From Actinoplanes lutulentus (GTDB taxonomy: Bacteria > Actinomycetota > Actinomycetes > Mycobacteriales > Micromonosporaceae), in the NCBI RefSeq assembly GCF_003259845.1, contig NZ_QLMJ01000022.1, positions 1 through 64,000 of the forward strand: 64,000 nucleotides of DNA, in the 5' to 3' direction. Under the pieces are notes generated by a model that saw nothing but the letters and a program-made list of their open reading frames with translations, did not search any database and had not been told where the DNA came from. Every line of letters starts with the position of its first letter. Position 1 is the stretch's first letter. Shown piece by piece: positions 45,654 to 53,851 of the stretch. Made by a program: the position numbers and the translations under genes.

Positions 45654-46957
45654 TGAGGGAATCCGCCACTTTCAACCGGAACGCGATCGCAGAGATCCAG
45701 CGGGCGGCCCGGACCGGCGTCTACGACATCCGTGGCTGGGGCGCGAAGCGGCCACTGCCGCACTTCGACGACCTGCTGTTCCTCGGCGCCAGCATGTCCC
45801 GCTATCCCCTGGAGGGTTATCGGGAGTCGTGCGGCACCGACGTGGTCCTCGGCGGCCGCAACGCCTCGTCGCCCATCCACATCGACATCCCCGTCACGAT
45901 CGCGGGCATGAGCTTCGGCGCGCTGTCCGCGCAGGCCAAGGAGGCGCTCGGCCGGGGCGCGTCGGCGATGGGCACGTCCACCACGACCGGTGACGGCGGC
46001 ATGACGCCGGAGGAGCGCGGCCAGTCCCAGCACCTCGTCTACCAGTACCTGCCGTCGCGCTACGGCATGAACCCGGACGACCTGCGCCGGGCCGACGCCA
46101 TCGAGATCGTTCTCGGTCAGGGCGCGAAGCCGGGCGGCGGCGGCATGCTGCTCGGCCAGAAGATCAACTCGCGGGTCGCGAAGATGCGGACGCTGCCCGA
46201 GGGCATCGACCAGCGCAGCGCCTGCCGGCACCCGGACTGGACCGGCCCGGACGACCTCACCATCAAGATCCAGGAGCTCCGGGAGATCACCGACTGGGAG
46301 AAGCCGATCTACGTGAAGGTCGGCGCCTCCCGCACGTACTACGACGTGAAGCTGGCCGTGCACGCCGGCGCCGACGTGGTCGTGGTCGACGGCATGCAGG
46401 GCGGAACCGCCGCCACCCAGGACGTCTTCATCGAGAACGTCGGCATCCCCACCCTCGCCGCGATCCCGCAGGCGGTCCAGGCGCTGCAGGAGCTCGGCGT
46501 GCACCGCCAGGGCGCCACGGGCGTCCAGCTGATCGTCTCCGGCGGCATCCGTACCGGCGCCGACGTGGCGAAAGCCCTGGCCCTGGGCGCGGACGCGGTC
46601 GCGATCGGCACCGCCGCGCTCATCGCGCTCGGTGACAACGACCCGCGCTGGAACGCCGAATACGAGGCGCTCGGCTCGGCCGCCGGCTTCTACGACGACT
46701 TCCAGGACGGCCGCGACCCGGCCGGCATCACCACCCAGGACCCCGCGCTTGCGGCGCGCCTCGACCCGATCGAGGGCGGTCGCCGTCTCGCCAACTACCT
46801 GCGGGTTCTCACCATGGAGGCGCAGACGATCGCCCGCGCCTGCGGCAAGGCCCACGTCACGCACCTGGAGCCGGAGGACCTGGTCGCGATCACGATCGAG
46901 GCAGCCGCGATGGCCCGGGTTCCTCTCGCCGGCACGTCCTGGATCCCTGGTTCATGA
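45653..46957 (+). CDS. FMN-binding glutamate-synthase-like subunit (GlxD/MgsC type)
   Basis: 434 residues. It is the TIM-barrel FMN domain of glutamate synthase as a separate protein: ITIAGMSFGALSAQAKEALGRGA, GAKPGGGGMLLGQKI, VKVGASRTYYDVKLAVHAGADVVVVDGMQGGTAA, and the phosphate loop LIVSGGIRTGADVAKALALGADAVAIGTAAL. In the N-methylglutamate route it joins the released amine to 2-oxoglutarate with reducing power; in other hosts the genes are called glxBCD. Coupled to both neighbours by overlaps. Confidence 0.9.
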   Translation: MRESATFNRNAIAEIQRAARTGVYDIRGWGAKRPLPHFDDLLFLGASMSRYPLEGYRESCGTDVVLGGRNASSPIHIDIPVTIAGMSFGALSAQAKEALGRGASAMGTSTTTGDGGMTPEERGQSQHLVYQYLPSRYGMNPDDLRRADAIEIVLGQGAKPGGGGMLLGQKINSRVAKMRTLPEGIDQRSACRHPDWTGPDDLTIKIQELREITDWEKPIYVKVGASRTYYDVKLAVHAGADVVVVDGMQGGTAATQDVFIENVGIPTLAAIPQAVQALQELGVHRQGATGVQLIVSGGIRTGADVAKALALGADAVAIGTAALIALGDNDPRWNAEYEALGSAAGFYDDFQDGRDPAGITTQDPALAARLDPIEGGRRLANYLRVLTMEAQTIARACGKAHVTHLEPEDLVAITIEAAAMARVPLAGTSWIPGS

Positions 46958-48072
46958 GCCGTTCTTTCGTCGTCGTCGGCGCCGGGCTCACCGGCGCCGC
47001 CACCGCCTGGCGGCTGGCTCAGCGCGGCGAGTCGGTCACGCTCCTCGAGCGGGCTACGCCCGCCAACCCGCAGGGCAGCTCGCACGGTTCGGCCCGCATC
47101 TTTCGGTACGCGTACCCGGCCGCTTTTTATACGAATCTTGTCGTCGCGGCCCGCTCGCAATGGCATTGCCTCACCGAAGCCGCGGGGGTCGAGTTGATCC
47201 GTCGCACCGGATCGCTGGACTTCGGATCGCTGCGGGATCCGGTCGCGCTTGCGGCGATCCTGGAGTCGGCGGGGGTCTCGCATCAGCTGCTGGCCGCTCA
47301 GGAGGCCGCTGCACGGTGGCCCGGGATCAACTTCGACGGGCCGGTGCTGTGGCACCCGGATGCCGGGGTTCTTGATGCGTCGGCGGCGGTGCACGCGATG
47401 ACGTCGCTGGCCGTGGAAGCGGGGGCTACCGTGGTGACGGATTGGCCTGTTGAGCGGATTTTTCGGGACAATGATGGGTTTGTGCTCTCCGCTGCGAACG
47501 GCGACTCGCTGGCCGCCGATCACGTCGTCCTTGCCGCCGGTGGGTGGCTGCCGACGCTGCTGGACGAGTTGCCGTCGCTGCGGGCGCTGATGCCGCCGTT
47601 GCGGATTCGCCAGGAGCAGGCATATCACTTCCCCTACCGCGATCACGGCGTGGACTGGCCGACCTTCATTCACAAGCGGGACGACATCATGACCTACAGC
47701 CTGCCGGGCGGGCGGGACGCCGGCTTCCGGGGGCAGAAGCTCGCCGAGTACAACGGCGGTTCCGGCATCGCGTCGTCCGCCTTCAACGACGGCGTTGTCG
47801 ATCCGCGGAACCGGAAGCGGGTGATCAGCTATGTCGAACGGTTCCTGCCCGGCCTCGATCCCACGCCGTACGCCGAGACGACCTGCGTGTTCACGATGAC
47901 GCCGGACGAGGACTTCGTGATCGACACGGTTGACGGGATCACGGTGGCGTCACCCTGTTCCGGGCACGGGGCCAAGTTCGCGCCGCTGCTCGGTTCTCTC
48001 ATCGCCGACACGGCGACCGGGGCGGCGCCGGCACCGGACCGATTCCGATTCCGTTCCCGGGGCGTCTCGTGA
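46954..48072 (+). CDS. Monomeric sarcosine oxidase / N-methyl amino-acid oxidase-like flavoenzyme
   Basis: 372 residues. The N terminus is a dinucleotide loop, FVVVGAGLTGAATAWRLAQRG, followed by NPQGSSHGSARIFRYAY as in monomeric sarcosine oxidase and N-methyltryptophan oxidase. The cysteine that covalently holds FAD in that family is present in TTCVFTMTPDEDF, then SGHGAKFAPLLG closes the site. It should oxidise an N-methyl amino acid with release of formaldehyde. In methylotrophs N-methylglutamate is oxidised by a four-subunit enzyme, so this single-chain enzyme may take its place. ATGA overlaps the previous gene. Confidence 0.87.
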   Translation: MSRSFVVVGAGLTGAATAWRLAQRGESVTLLERATPANPQGSSHGSARIFRYAYPAAFYTNLVVAARSQWHCLTEAAGVELIRRTGSLDFGSLRDPVALAAILESAGVSHQLLAAQEAAARWPGINFDGPVLWHPDAGVLDASAAVHAMTSLAVEAGATVVTDWPVERIFRDNDGFVLSAANGDSLAADHVVLAAGGWLPTLLDELPSLRALMPPLRIRQEQAYHFPYRDHGVDWPTFIHKRDDIMTYSLPGGRDAGFRGQKLAEYNGGSGIASSAFNDGVVDPRNRKRVISYVERFLPGLDPTPYAETTCVFTMTPDEDFVIDTVDGITVASPCSGHGAKFAPLLGSLIADTATGAAPAPDRFRFRSRGVS

Positions 48073-49286
48073 TCACCTCGGTACCGTCACTGATGTCTGA
48101 TATTTCCGGAGTAGGGCGCGATCGGGCCCGTGGCGGATATAGCCGGTTCGTGTTGACCCCGGCCGAGCTGGAGCTGCGGGAATGGTTCGGCGGCGAGGCG
48201 GCGCGGCGCTCCCTCGACGTCGAGGTCGACCGGAACGGGGTGCTGTGGGCCTGGCACTCCGCAGGCTCTTCTACGGGCGCTGTCGTCACGGGCAGTCATC
48301 TCGACTCGGTTCCCGGTGGGGGCGCGTTTGACGGTCCTCTGGGAATCGCTACGGCTTTTTGTGCGTACGATCGGCTCTTGAATGAGGGCGCCTTGGGCGA
48401 CCGGCCTTTCGCCATCGCGGCGTTTCCCGAGGAAGAAGGCGCGCGTTTCGGTGTGGCCTGTCTCGGCTCGCGGCTGATGACCGGGGCGATCGACCCGGAC
48501 CGGGCCCGTGGGCTGACCGATGCTGACGGTGTCAGCTACGCCGAGGCCCTGGCCGGCGCCGGCATCGACCCGCGCCACATCGGACCGGACCCGGACCGGC
48601 TGAAGTCGCTGTCCGCCTTCGTGGAGCTCCACGTCGAACAGGGTCGCGGGCTGATCGATCTCGGTCAGCCGGTGGCGGTCGGCGATGCGATCCTCGGGCA
48701 CGGGCGGTGGCGGATCACCGTGCGGGGGCAGGGCAACCACGCCGGGACGACGCTGATGGACGACCGGCGCGACCCGATGGTGGCGGCCGCGGCGATCGTC
48801 GTGGCGGTGCGTGACCTGGCGCGGCAGCAACCGGACGCGCGGGCGACCGTCGGCCGGATCCAGCCGGTACCGGGCGGCACCAACGTGATCGCCTCCCGGG
48901 TGGAGGTGTGGCTGGACGTGCGGCATCCGTCCGACGAGGTCACGGCGTCGCTGGTGGCGCGGATCGCGGCTTCCGCGTCGTCGCTTGCCGCGTCGGAGGG
49001 GTGCACGGCGTCGGTGACCGAGGAATCGCTCAGCCCGACCGTCCATTTCGACGCGTCGCTGCGTTCTTCTCTCTGTGCTGCTTTGCCCGGCGCGCCTGTC
49101 CTCGGCACCGGCGCCGGGCACGATGCGGGAGTTCTCGGTAGTCATGTGCCGACCGGGATGCTGTTCGTGCGCAACCCGACCGGGATCTCGCACGCTCCCG
49201 AGGAGCATGTGGAGGACGACGATGCGGATGCGGGAGCCGACGCCCTGGCACGATGCCTGGCGCCGCTGCTTAGGGTTGCTGGGTGA
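48069..49286 (+). CDS. M20 amidohydrolase (allantoate/N-carbamoyl amino acid type)
   Basis: 405 residues from GTG 48069. Zinc ligands and catalytic residues are in VVTGSHLDSVPGGGAFDGPLG, FPEEEGARFG, VELHVEQGRGL and LGTGAGHDAGVLG, a layout specific to the allantoate amidohydrolase / N-carbamoyl-L-amino acid hydrolase group. The lid domain (QGNHAGTTLMDDRRDPM) is intact. Acting before the oxidase, it could free an N-methyl amino acid such as sarcosine from an N-carbamoyl or ureido precursor; that is inference. Overlaps 4 bp on both sides. Confidence 0.88.
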   Translation: MITSVPSLMSDISGVGRDRARGGYSRFVLTPAELELREWFGGEAARRSLDVEVDRNGVLWAWHSAGSSTGAVVTGSHLDSVPGGGAFDGPLGIATAFCAYDRLLNEGALGDRPFAIAAFPEEEGARFGVACLGSRLMTGAIDPDRARGLTDADGVSYAEALAGAGIDPRHIGPDPDRLKSLSAFVELHVEQGRGLIDLGQPVAVGDAILGHGRWRITVRGQGNHAGTTLMDDRRDPMVAAAAIVVAVRDLARQQPDARATVGRIQPVPGGTNVIASRVEVWLDVRHPSDEVTASLVARIAASASSLAASEGCTASVTEESLSPTVHFDASLRSSLCAALPGAPVLGTGAGHDAGVLGSHVPTGMLFVRNPTGISHAPEEHVEDDDADAGADALARCLAPLLRVAG

Positions 49287-49930
49287 CGCTACTTCGCAAC
49301 AATGCCGGAACCGCGCGGGAACGAGCCGCCGGTGAGCCGGTCGACGGGGTCGAGCTGGAGGTGGCGATCGGGCGCAACGTCCGTGAGCTGCGCAATCAGT
49401 ACGGCCTGACGGTCGCCGAGCTCGCCACCCGGATCGGCATCTCCAAAGCGATGCTCTCGAAGATCGAGAACGCGCAGACCTCGTGCAGCCTCAGCACCCT
49501 CGCGGCTCTGGCCGGGGGTCTGGACGTGCCGGTCACCAGCCTGTTCCGCGGCGCCGAGACCGAACGGCCGTCGTCGTTCGTGCCGGCCGGCGGCGGCACC
49601 GCGATCGTCCGGGACGGCTCCCAGGCCGGCCACGAGTACCAGCTGCTCGGCTCACTGCGCGGCGAGCACCGCCGTCTCGAATGCCTGTACGTCACGCTGA
49701 CCGTGAAGAGCCAGACGTACCCGCTGTTCCAGCATCCCGGCACCGAGTTCATCTACATGCTCGAAGGCGTCATGGATTACGCCCACGGCCGGGCGATCCA
49801 CCGGTTGACGCCGGGCGACTCGCTGCAGATGGACGGCGAAGGCGCGCACGGCCCTGCTGACCTGGTCGAACTGCCGATCCGGTTCCTGTCGGTGATCGCT
49901 TTCCCGGACGCGGTAGCGCCGCATCGCTGA
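49283..49930 (+). CDS. XRE-family regulator with cupin sensor domain
   Basis: 215 residues from GTG 49283. The helix-turn-helix is LTVAELATRIGISKAMLSKIENAQTSCSLSTLAALAGGLDVPVTSLF (about 40-86). A C-terminal cupin (QTYPLFQHPGTEFIYMLEGVMDY, DSLQMDGEGAHGP) binds a small ligand. Regulators of this build usually control the amino acid or amine operon they sit in, so self-regulation of this operon is likely. Its start overlaps the amidohydrolase stop as GTGA. Confidence 0.88.
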   Translation: MTLLRNNAGTARERAAGEPVDGVELEVAIGRNVRELRNQYGLTVAELATRIGISKAMLSKIENAQTSCSLSTLAALAGGLDVPVTSLFRGAETERPSSFVPAGGGTAIVRDGSQAGHEYQLLGSLRGEHRRLECLYVTLTVKSQTYPLFQHPGTEFIYMLEGVMDYAHGRAIHRLTPGDSLQMDGEGAHGPADLVELPIRFLSVIAFPDAVAPHR

Positions 49931-50007
49931 AACTTCGCAGCAACAACCTTCACGTTTACTCTCGGTGTCTTTTGTTTTATGACAGTAGACGGAAGGGTCG
50001 CCTCCTC

Positions 50008-51354
50008 TTGGACGTCGGAAGTACCGCCTTTATCCTCGCGGCCAGCATGGCCGTCGCGCTGATGATTCCTGGCCTCGCCCTGTTCTACGGCGGCATGGTC
50101 AGCTCTCGTTCCGTACTCAATATGATCATGATGGTCTTCGGAGCCGTCGCCGTCGTCGGCGTGCTCTGGACCTTCTTCGGATATTCGATGGTCTTCGGTG
50201 ACTCGTACGGCGGCCTCGGCCTGCTGGGCAACATCACCGAATACGCCGGCCTCGGCAGTTTCGTTGCCGGTGACGAAGCGGCGACCCTGCCGCCCGCGCT
50301 CGTCGCGATCTTCCAGGCGCTGTTCGCCGTCATCACCACCGCGCTGATCGCCGGCGCCGTCTCCGACCGGGTCAAGTTCGGCCCGTGGCTGCTCTTCGCC
50401 GGCCTCTGGGGCGCGCTCGTCTACTTCCCGGTCGCGCACTGGGTGTTCGCGTTCGACTCCGCCGACGGCAGCGTCATCGGCGGCTGGATCGCCAACAAGC
50501 TCGGCGCCGTCGACTTCGCCGGTGGAACCGCCGTGCACATGAACGCCGGTGTCGCCGCGCTCGCCGTGGTCCTGATCGTCGGCAAGCGCACCGGCTGGCC
50601 CAAGCAGGCCCGCCCGAACAGCCTGCCGTTCGTCGCGCTCGGCGCCGGCATGCTCTGGTTCGGCTGGTTCGGCTTCAACGGTGGCTCCGCCCTCGCGGCC
50701 GGCAACAGCGCCTCGATCGTCATGCTGACCACGTTCAACGCGACCTGCGCCGCGATCCTGTCGTGGCTGCTGGTCGAGCGTCTGCGCAACGGTCACGCCA
50801 CCACCCTCGGCGGCATGTCCGGCGCGATCGCCGGCCTCGTCGCGATCACCCCGGCCTGCGGTGCGGTCAGCCCGCTCGGCGCCCTCGCGATCGGTGCCAT
50901 CGCCGGTGCCATCTGCCCGCTCGCGGTATCGCTGAAGTACAAGTTCGGGTACGACGACTCGCTCGACGTGGTCGGCGTCCACCTGATCGGCGGCCTCGCC
51001 GGCACGCTGCTCATCGGCCTCTTCGGTGTCGAGGACGCCCCGAGCGGCCAGGCCGGTCTGTTCTACGGCGGTGGCTTCACGCTGCTGGGCAAGCAGGCGG
51101 TGGCGGCGGCTGCGGTTCTGGCGTACTCCTTCGTGGTGACGCTGCTGATCGCCTTCGTCATCCAGAAGACGATCGGTTTCCGGTTGTCCGCCGAGAAGGA
51201 AGCAGCCGGCATCGACATCGTCGAGCACGCCGAGCTGGCGTACGACCTCGAGGGCAAGCCGCACGCCCCCGGAACCGCCCCGACCCCGGCCGGGGTCATC
51301 GCGTCAGCCGAGCGGCTGACCGCCGAGGCGGTGCCGAGCACGACGACGTCCTGA
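50008..51354 (+). CDS. amt: Ammonium transporter, Amt family
   Basis: 448 residues from TTG 50008, the codon that follows GGAAGGG at a good distance and gives the usual start MDVGSTAFILAASMAVALM. Eleven helices carry the Amt hallmarks PGLALFYGGMV, AHWVFAF, GGTAVHMNAGVAALAV (first pore His) and VVGVHLIGGLAGTL (second pore His). It takes up ammonium or methylammonium. It lies 77 bp after the amine operon. The usual glnK-glnD partners do not follow, so this looks like a dedicated amt. Two terminators follow. Confidence 0.93.
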   Translation: MDVGSTAFILAASMAVALMIPGLALFYGGMVSSRSVLNMIMMVFGAVAVVGVLWTFFGYSMVFGDSYGGLGLLGNITEYAGLGSFVAGDEAATLPPALVAIFQALFAVITTALIAGAVSDRVKFGPWLLFAGLWGALVYFPVAHWVFAFDSADGSVIGGWIANKLGAVDFAGGTAVHMNAGVAALAVVLIVGKRTGWPKQARPNSLPFVALGAGMLWFGWFGFNGGSALAAGNSASIVMLTTFNATCAAILSWLLVERLRNGHATTLGGMSGAIAGLVAITPACGAVSPLGALAIGAIAGAICPLAVSLKYKFGYDDSLDVVGVHLIGGLAGTLLIGLFGVEDAPSGQAGLFYGGGFTLLGKQAVAAAAVLAYSFVVTLLIAFVIQKTIGFRLSAEKEAAGIDIVEHAELAYDLEGKPHAPGTAPTPAGVIASAERLTAEAVPSTTTS

Positions 51355-51371
51355 GCGGTTAGCCGCTCAGG
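51350..51371 (+). terminator. Terminator overlapping the amt stop
   Basis: CCTGAGCGG (51350-51358) pairs perfectly with CCGCTCAGG (51363-51371) around TTAG. The amt stop codon lies within the left arm. Confidence 0.7.
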
Positions 51372-51380
51372 TTGTGAGCA

Positions 51381-51421
51381 GGGCGCAGGCTAGGTCGACC
51401 CTCCTTGACCAGCCTGCGCCC
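51381..51421. terminator. Second hairpin between amt and the acetyltransferase pseudogene
   Basis: GGGCGCAGGCT (51381-51391) pairs perfectly with AGCCTGCGCCC (51411-51421) around a 19-base loop. A pyrimidine-rich tract follows, so it can act as a plus-strand terminator; its symmetry lets it serve the convergent gene too. Confidence 0.7.
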
Positions 51422-51426
51422 ACCTC

Positions 51427-51454
51427 TTTCTTCTTTCTTCTTTCTTCTTTCTTC
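51427..51454. repeat. TTTCTTC microsatellite (4 units)
   Basis: Four perfect copies of the 7-bp unit TTTCTTC, running into the stop codon of the acetyltransferase pseudogene. Such a low-GC tandem tract is conspicuous in this GC-rich sequence and could vary in copy number. Confidence 0.85.
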
Positions 51455-51979
51455 AGAGCTTGATCCAGTACCGGCGCTTGGGTCCGATGACAGTCTCGCG
51501 GACGTCCTCGAGGATCCCGCCGGCTTTCTCGATGATGTGTGCCGACGCGGTGTTCTCCGGTGAGCAGGTCAGCAGCACCCGGTCCATGCTCCTGTCCCTG
51601 GCCTGGTCAAGGGCATTGTTCAACGCCCACGTCGCGATCCCACGCCCGCGGTAGTCGGGGCGCACGCTGTATCCGATGTGCCCGCCCGCATCGAGCAGCA
51701 GTGGGTGGTCGATGTCGTGCCGCAGCTCGACCGAACCCAGAACCGCATCGTCCTCGGTGATCCACGAGTAGGTGGAGCGCGCGACCTGCCTGGTGGGAGA
51801 GCTTGGTGCGGGTCCGCGCACGCCAGCAACTTGGCGACCCAGACGGCGAAGCCCTGTTCACTGCGGGGGTCATCCCCGTCCCGCAGCCCGGCAGCGTCCA
51901 GGTGAGCCCCGGCGGGCCACGCCGCGTAGTGAGCGAGCCAGGCCTCCCGCAGTCTGACGTCCGGCGGGCCCAGCTTCAT
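51453..51979 (-). pseudogene. GNAT-family acetyltransferase, frameshifted
   Basis: The N-terminal half (MKLGPPDVRLREAWLAHYAAW to HQALPPGR) reads from ATG 51979. The rest (VARSTYSWITEDDAVLGSVELRH, then GHIGYSVRPDYRGRGIATWAL with the acetyl-CoA loop, ending RYWIKL) reads in another frame. The switch is at about 51784, where one missing G after the AGG codon would restore a continuous protein of about 174 residues. GNAT enzymes transfer acetyl groups to amines; the substrate is unknown. It may be a genuine pseudogene or a single-base sequence error. It follows the next minus-strand gene by 14 bp, so the two were probably an operon. Confidence 0.8.
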
Positions 51980-51993
51980 TCAGTCCTCCAGGC

Positions 51994-52653
51994 TCACGGG
52001 TGACCGGCGGCCTTGCCGCGCGCGACCAGGTCGGCTGCGGCCTTGCCGCGGGCGACCAGGTCGGCGAACCAGGCGGCCTCGGTGATGGGCACCATGTCGG
52101 TCTCGCTCCAGAACTTCTGCGCCCGGTCCGTCTCCGGGTCGCCGGCCCGTGGCGTGGTGCTGACGTTGCCAGTGAAGTAGACCGTCAGGTGCCGCAGCGC
52201 CGGCGCGTCGAGGTCTCCATCCCGCACACACATCCCCAGCGATTGCTCGGCACGGATGCTCGCGCAGGTCTCGGTCGGTTGCTCGGACAGCTCCACGAGG
52301 GCGTGCAACCACTGCTCGCCGAACTGATAGGAATCCACCACGGAGTCGGTCCCATCGGAGCCGGTCCCATCGGAGGCGGTCCGATTGGAGCCGCTGCCCA
52401 TCCTGAGCAGGTCAGGGGGCCGGCTCGCCGGGACCATGGCGAAGTGCCGCGATTCGCCCGACTGCCTGTCCATGTCGATGCGCAAGGCGTCCTGCAGCAG
52501 CTTGTGTTCGGGCACTGACGCGTCGATGGTCAGGTCGCTGGGCTGCGAGGCCGCAGCCTGGTGGCTCACTCTGCCGGACAGCACGGCAACCGCTACCAGA
52601 CCGCCGACGATGACCACCGCCGCCGCGGCGAGCGCCCCCCGCTTACGCCTCAT
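51994..52653 (-). CDS. Membrane-anchored hypothetical protein with duplicated tail
   Basis: 219 residues from ATG 52653. After a basic start (MRRKRG) comes one membrane helix (ALAAAAVVIVGGLVAVAVLSG), so the bulk lies outside the membrane. No domain is recognised. There is a short SDGTGSDGTDS repeat near residue 100 and two cysteines (ETCASIR, GMCVRDG) that could pair. The C terminus repeats DLVARGKAAA because 30 bp are duplicated in tandem (52007-52036 and 52037-52066). Probably cotranscribed with the frameshifted acetyltransferase. Confidence 0.65.
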   Translation of the reverse strand: MRRKRGALAAAAVVIVGGLVAVAVLSGRVSHQAAASQPSDLTIDASVPEHKLLQDALRIDMDRQSGESRHFAMVPASRPPDLLRMGSGSNRTASDGTGSDGTDSVVDSYQFGEQWLHALVELSEQPTETCASIRAEQSLGMCVRDGDLDAPALRHLTVYFTGNVSTTPRAGDPETDRAQKFWSETDMVPITEAAWFADLVARGKAAADLVARGKAAGHP

Positions 52654-52707
52654 GTCTCGACCCGTCTCGTAGGCACCGAGCAAAATCATAAATATAGACG
52701 AATCCCT

Positions 52708-52730
52708 CGCGGCCCCTCGCCGGGGCCGCG
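52708..52730. terminator. Strong GC hairpin in divergent gap
   Basis: CGCGGCCCC (52708-52716) pairs with GGGGCCGCG (52722-52730). It lies upstream of the minus-strand gene starting at 52653 and about 140 bp ahead of the plus-strand gene at 52868, with no gene obviously ending at it. Confidence 0.45.
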
Positions 52731-52867
52731 GCGTCCTTTATAGCGCGACCTCGTGGCGGGCGGGGATAGCTTTGGCGTGACTTTATTTTCGTCTGCTGAA
52801 TTTCTGGGCTGGAATTGGCGTGATCGAATACTGATATGGCGCTGCCGGGGCCTGAAATAATGGTGCC

Positions 52868-53851
52868 ATGCGGGGGCAGCAGGGATTGTTCAGCAGGGCC
52901 GAATTGGCGACGTGGCGTGATCGGACGGCACGCCGCAACTATTCGCGCGAGGCTGAGGAATTCCGCCGCCAGCATGAGCGGCACCGCGCTTGGGGCCTTG
53001 AGCGCCGTCATGCCGAGAAGCTGCGGCGCCTTCGTGAGGTGGCCGGTGATACCGGCTCTGGCCTCGCGGTCGAGCGGTCAGAGCAGAGTTCGGTGGAGTG
53101 GCCAGGGCAGAGCCCGGTGGAGTGGCCAGGGCAGAGCCCGGTGGAGCGCACAGGGCAGAGCCCGGTGGAGCGGCCAGGGCGGAATTTGGTGGAGCGTCCG
53201 GAGGGGAGCCCGGTGGAGCGCCAGGCTGCGGACGGCCGACCGGGCAGCGCCGATGATCGGCCTGGCGTTGAGGCTGGCAGCGGGCAAGTCAGTGCCGTAA
53301 CGCCACCGGCGTCCGCATCTGAGCCCGTGCCGTCCGTGCCCGTGCCGTCCGTGCCCGTGCCGTCCGTGCCCGTGCCGTCCGTGCCCATGTCTGGGCCGTC
53401 CGCATTTGAGCCAGAGCCGTCCCCGCCCGTGCCCGCGTCTGGGCAGGCCGTTCTAGTGCCGTTCGTTGTGCCTGGGGCTGCGGAGTCGGTGGTTGAGGGT
53501 GTCGCGTTGGAGGAGTCGGAGGGCTTTGTTTCCGCTGCTCTTGAGCCTGATGCTGTCGCGTTTGCGGATTCGGAGTCCGCGCGTTCGGGCTTGGTTGGGC
53601 GAGAACCTGTTGGCTCAGCACTTGGTGGTCGGGGTCCGCCGGCTGGGTGGGTTCGGTCGGCCTGCTTGGGGGCGCGGGCTCTTCGGGGTTCTATTGCGGT
53701 TGATTGGTGGGTTTGGTTCGCGCTTTGGTGGCTTTTACTGCGGCGTCCAAGCGGTTGTGGATTTGGGCTGTGGTTAGGGGGTCCAGGTAATCGCGGGATT
53801 CGACTATCTGGCCGTTTCGGATTCGGAGGACGAAGATGGCCGGCTGGGTGA
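52868..53851 (+). CDS. Repeat-rich hypothetical protein
   Basis: 327 residues from ATG 52868. The first 55 residues are charged and look conserved (LFSRAELATWRDRTARRNYS, then HAEKLRRLREV). Next come six 8-residue repeats of the QSPVEWPG type (53084-53227) and four VPSVP repeats (53327-53386), then acidic, Val/Glu-rich sequence. From about residue 275 the frame runs antisense through the SnoaL-like gene, and its composition (Trp/Leu/Gly) no longer looks natural, so the real protein may end earlier. No family is recognised; a structural or wall-associated low-complexity protein is possible. Confidence 0.5.
   Translation: MRGQQGLFSRAELATWRDRTARRNYSREAEEFRRQHERHRAWGLERRHAEKLRRLREVAGDTGSGLAVERSEQSSVEWPGQSPVEWPGQSPVERTGQSPVERPGRNLVERPEGSPVERQAADGRPGSADDRPGVEAGSGQVSAVTPPASASEPVPSVPVPSVPVPSVPVPSVPMSGPSAFEPEPSPPVPASGQAVLVPFVVPGAAESVVEGVALEESEGFVSAALEPDAVAFADSESARSGLVGREPVGSALGGRGPPAGWVRSACLGARALRGSIAVDWWVWFALWWLLLRRPSGCGFGLWLGGPGNRGIRLSGRFGFGGRRWPAG
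53084..53227 (+). repeat. 24-bp tandem repeat, six units
   Basis: Six contiguous 24-bp units starting with CAGAG or a variant and containing CGGTGGAG, inside a coding frame. Units two and three are nearly identical and the outer ones have drifted. The period keeps the frame, giving eight residues per unit. Confidence 0.85.
53327..53386 (+). repeat. 15-bp tandem repeat, four units
   Basis: Four perfect copies of GTGCCGTCCGTGCCC inside the same coding frame, each encoding Val-Pro-Ser-Val-Pro. Perfect identity suggests recent expansion or contraction. Confidence 0.9.

Noticed and set aside
49931..50007. GlnR box in front of amt
   Set aside because: Partial matches (GACAC-N6-TAAAC on the minus strand) miss key bases, so I did not call a site.
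53289..53621. Minus-strand frame rich in TARAR repeats
   Set aside because: It is the reverse reading of the 15-bp coding repeat of the opposite gene and has no independent support.
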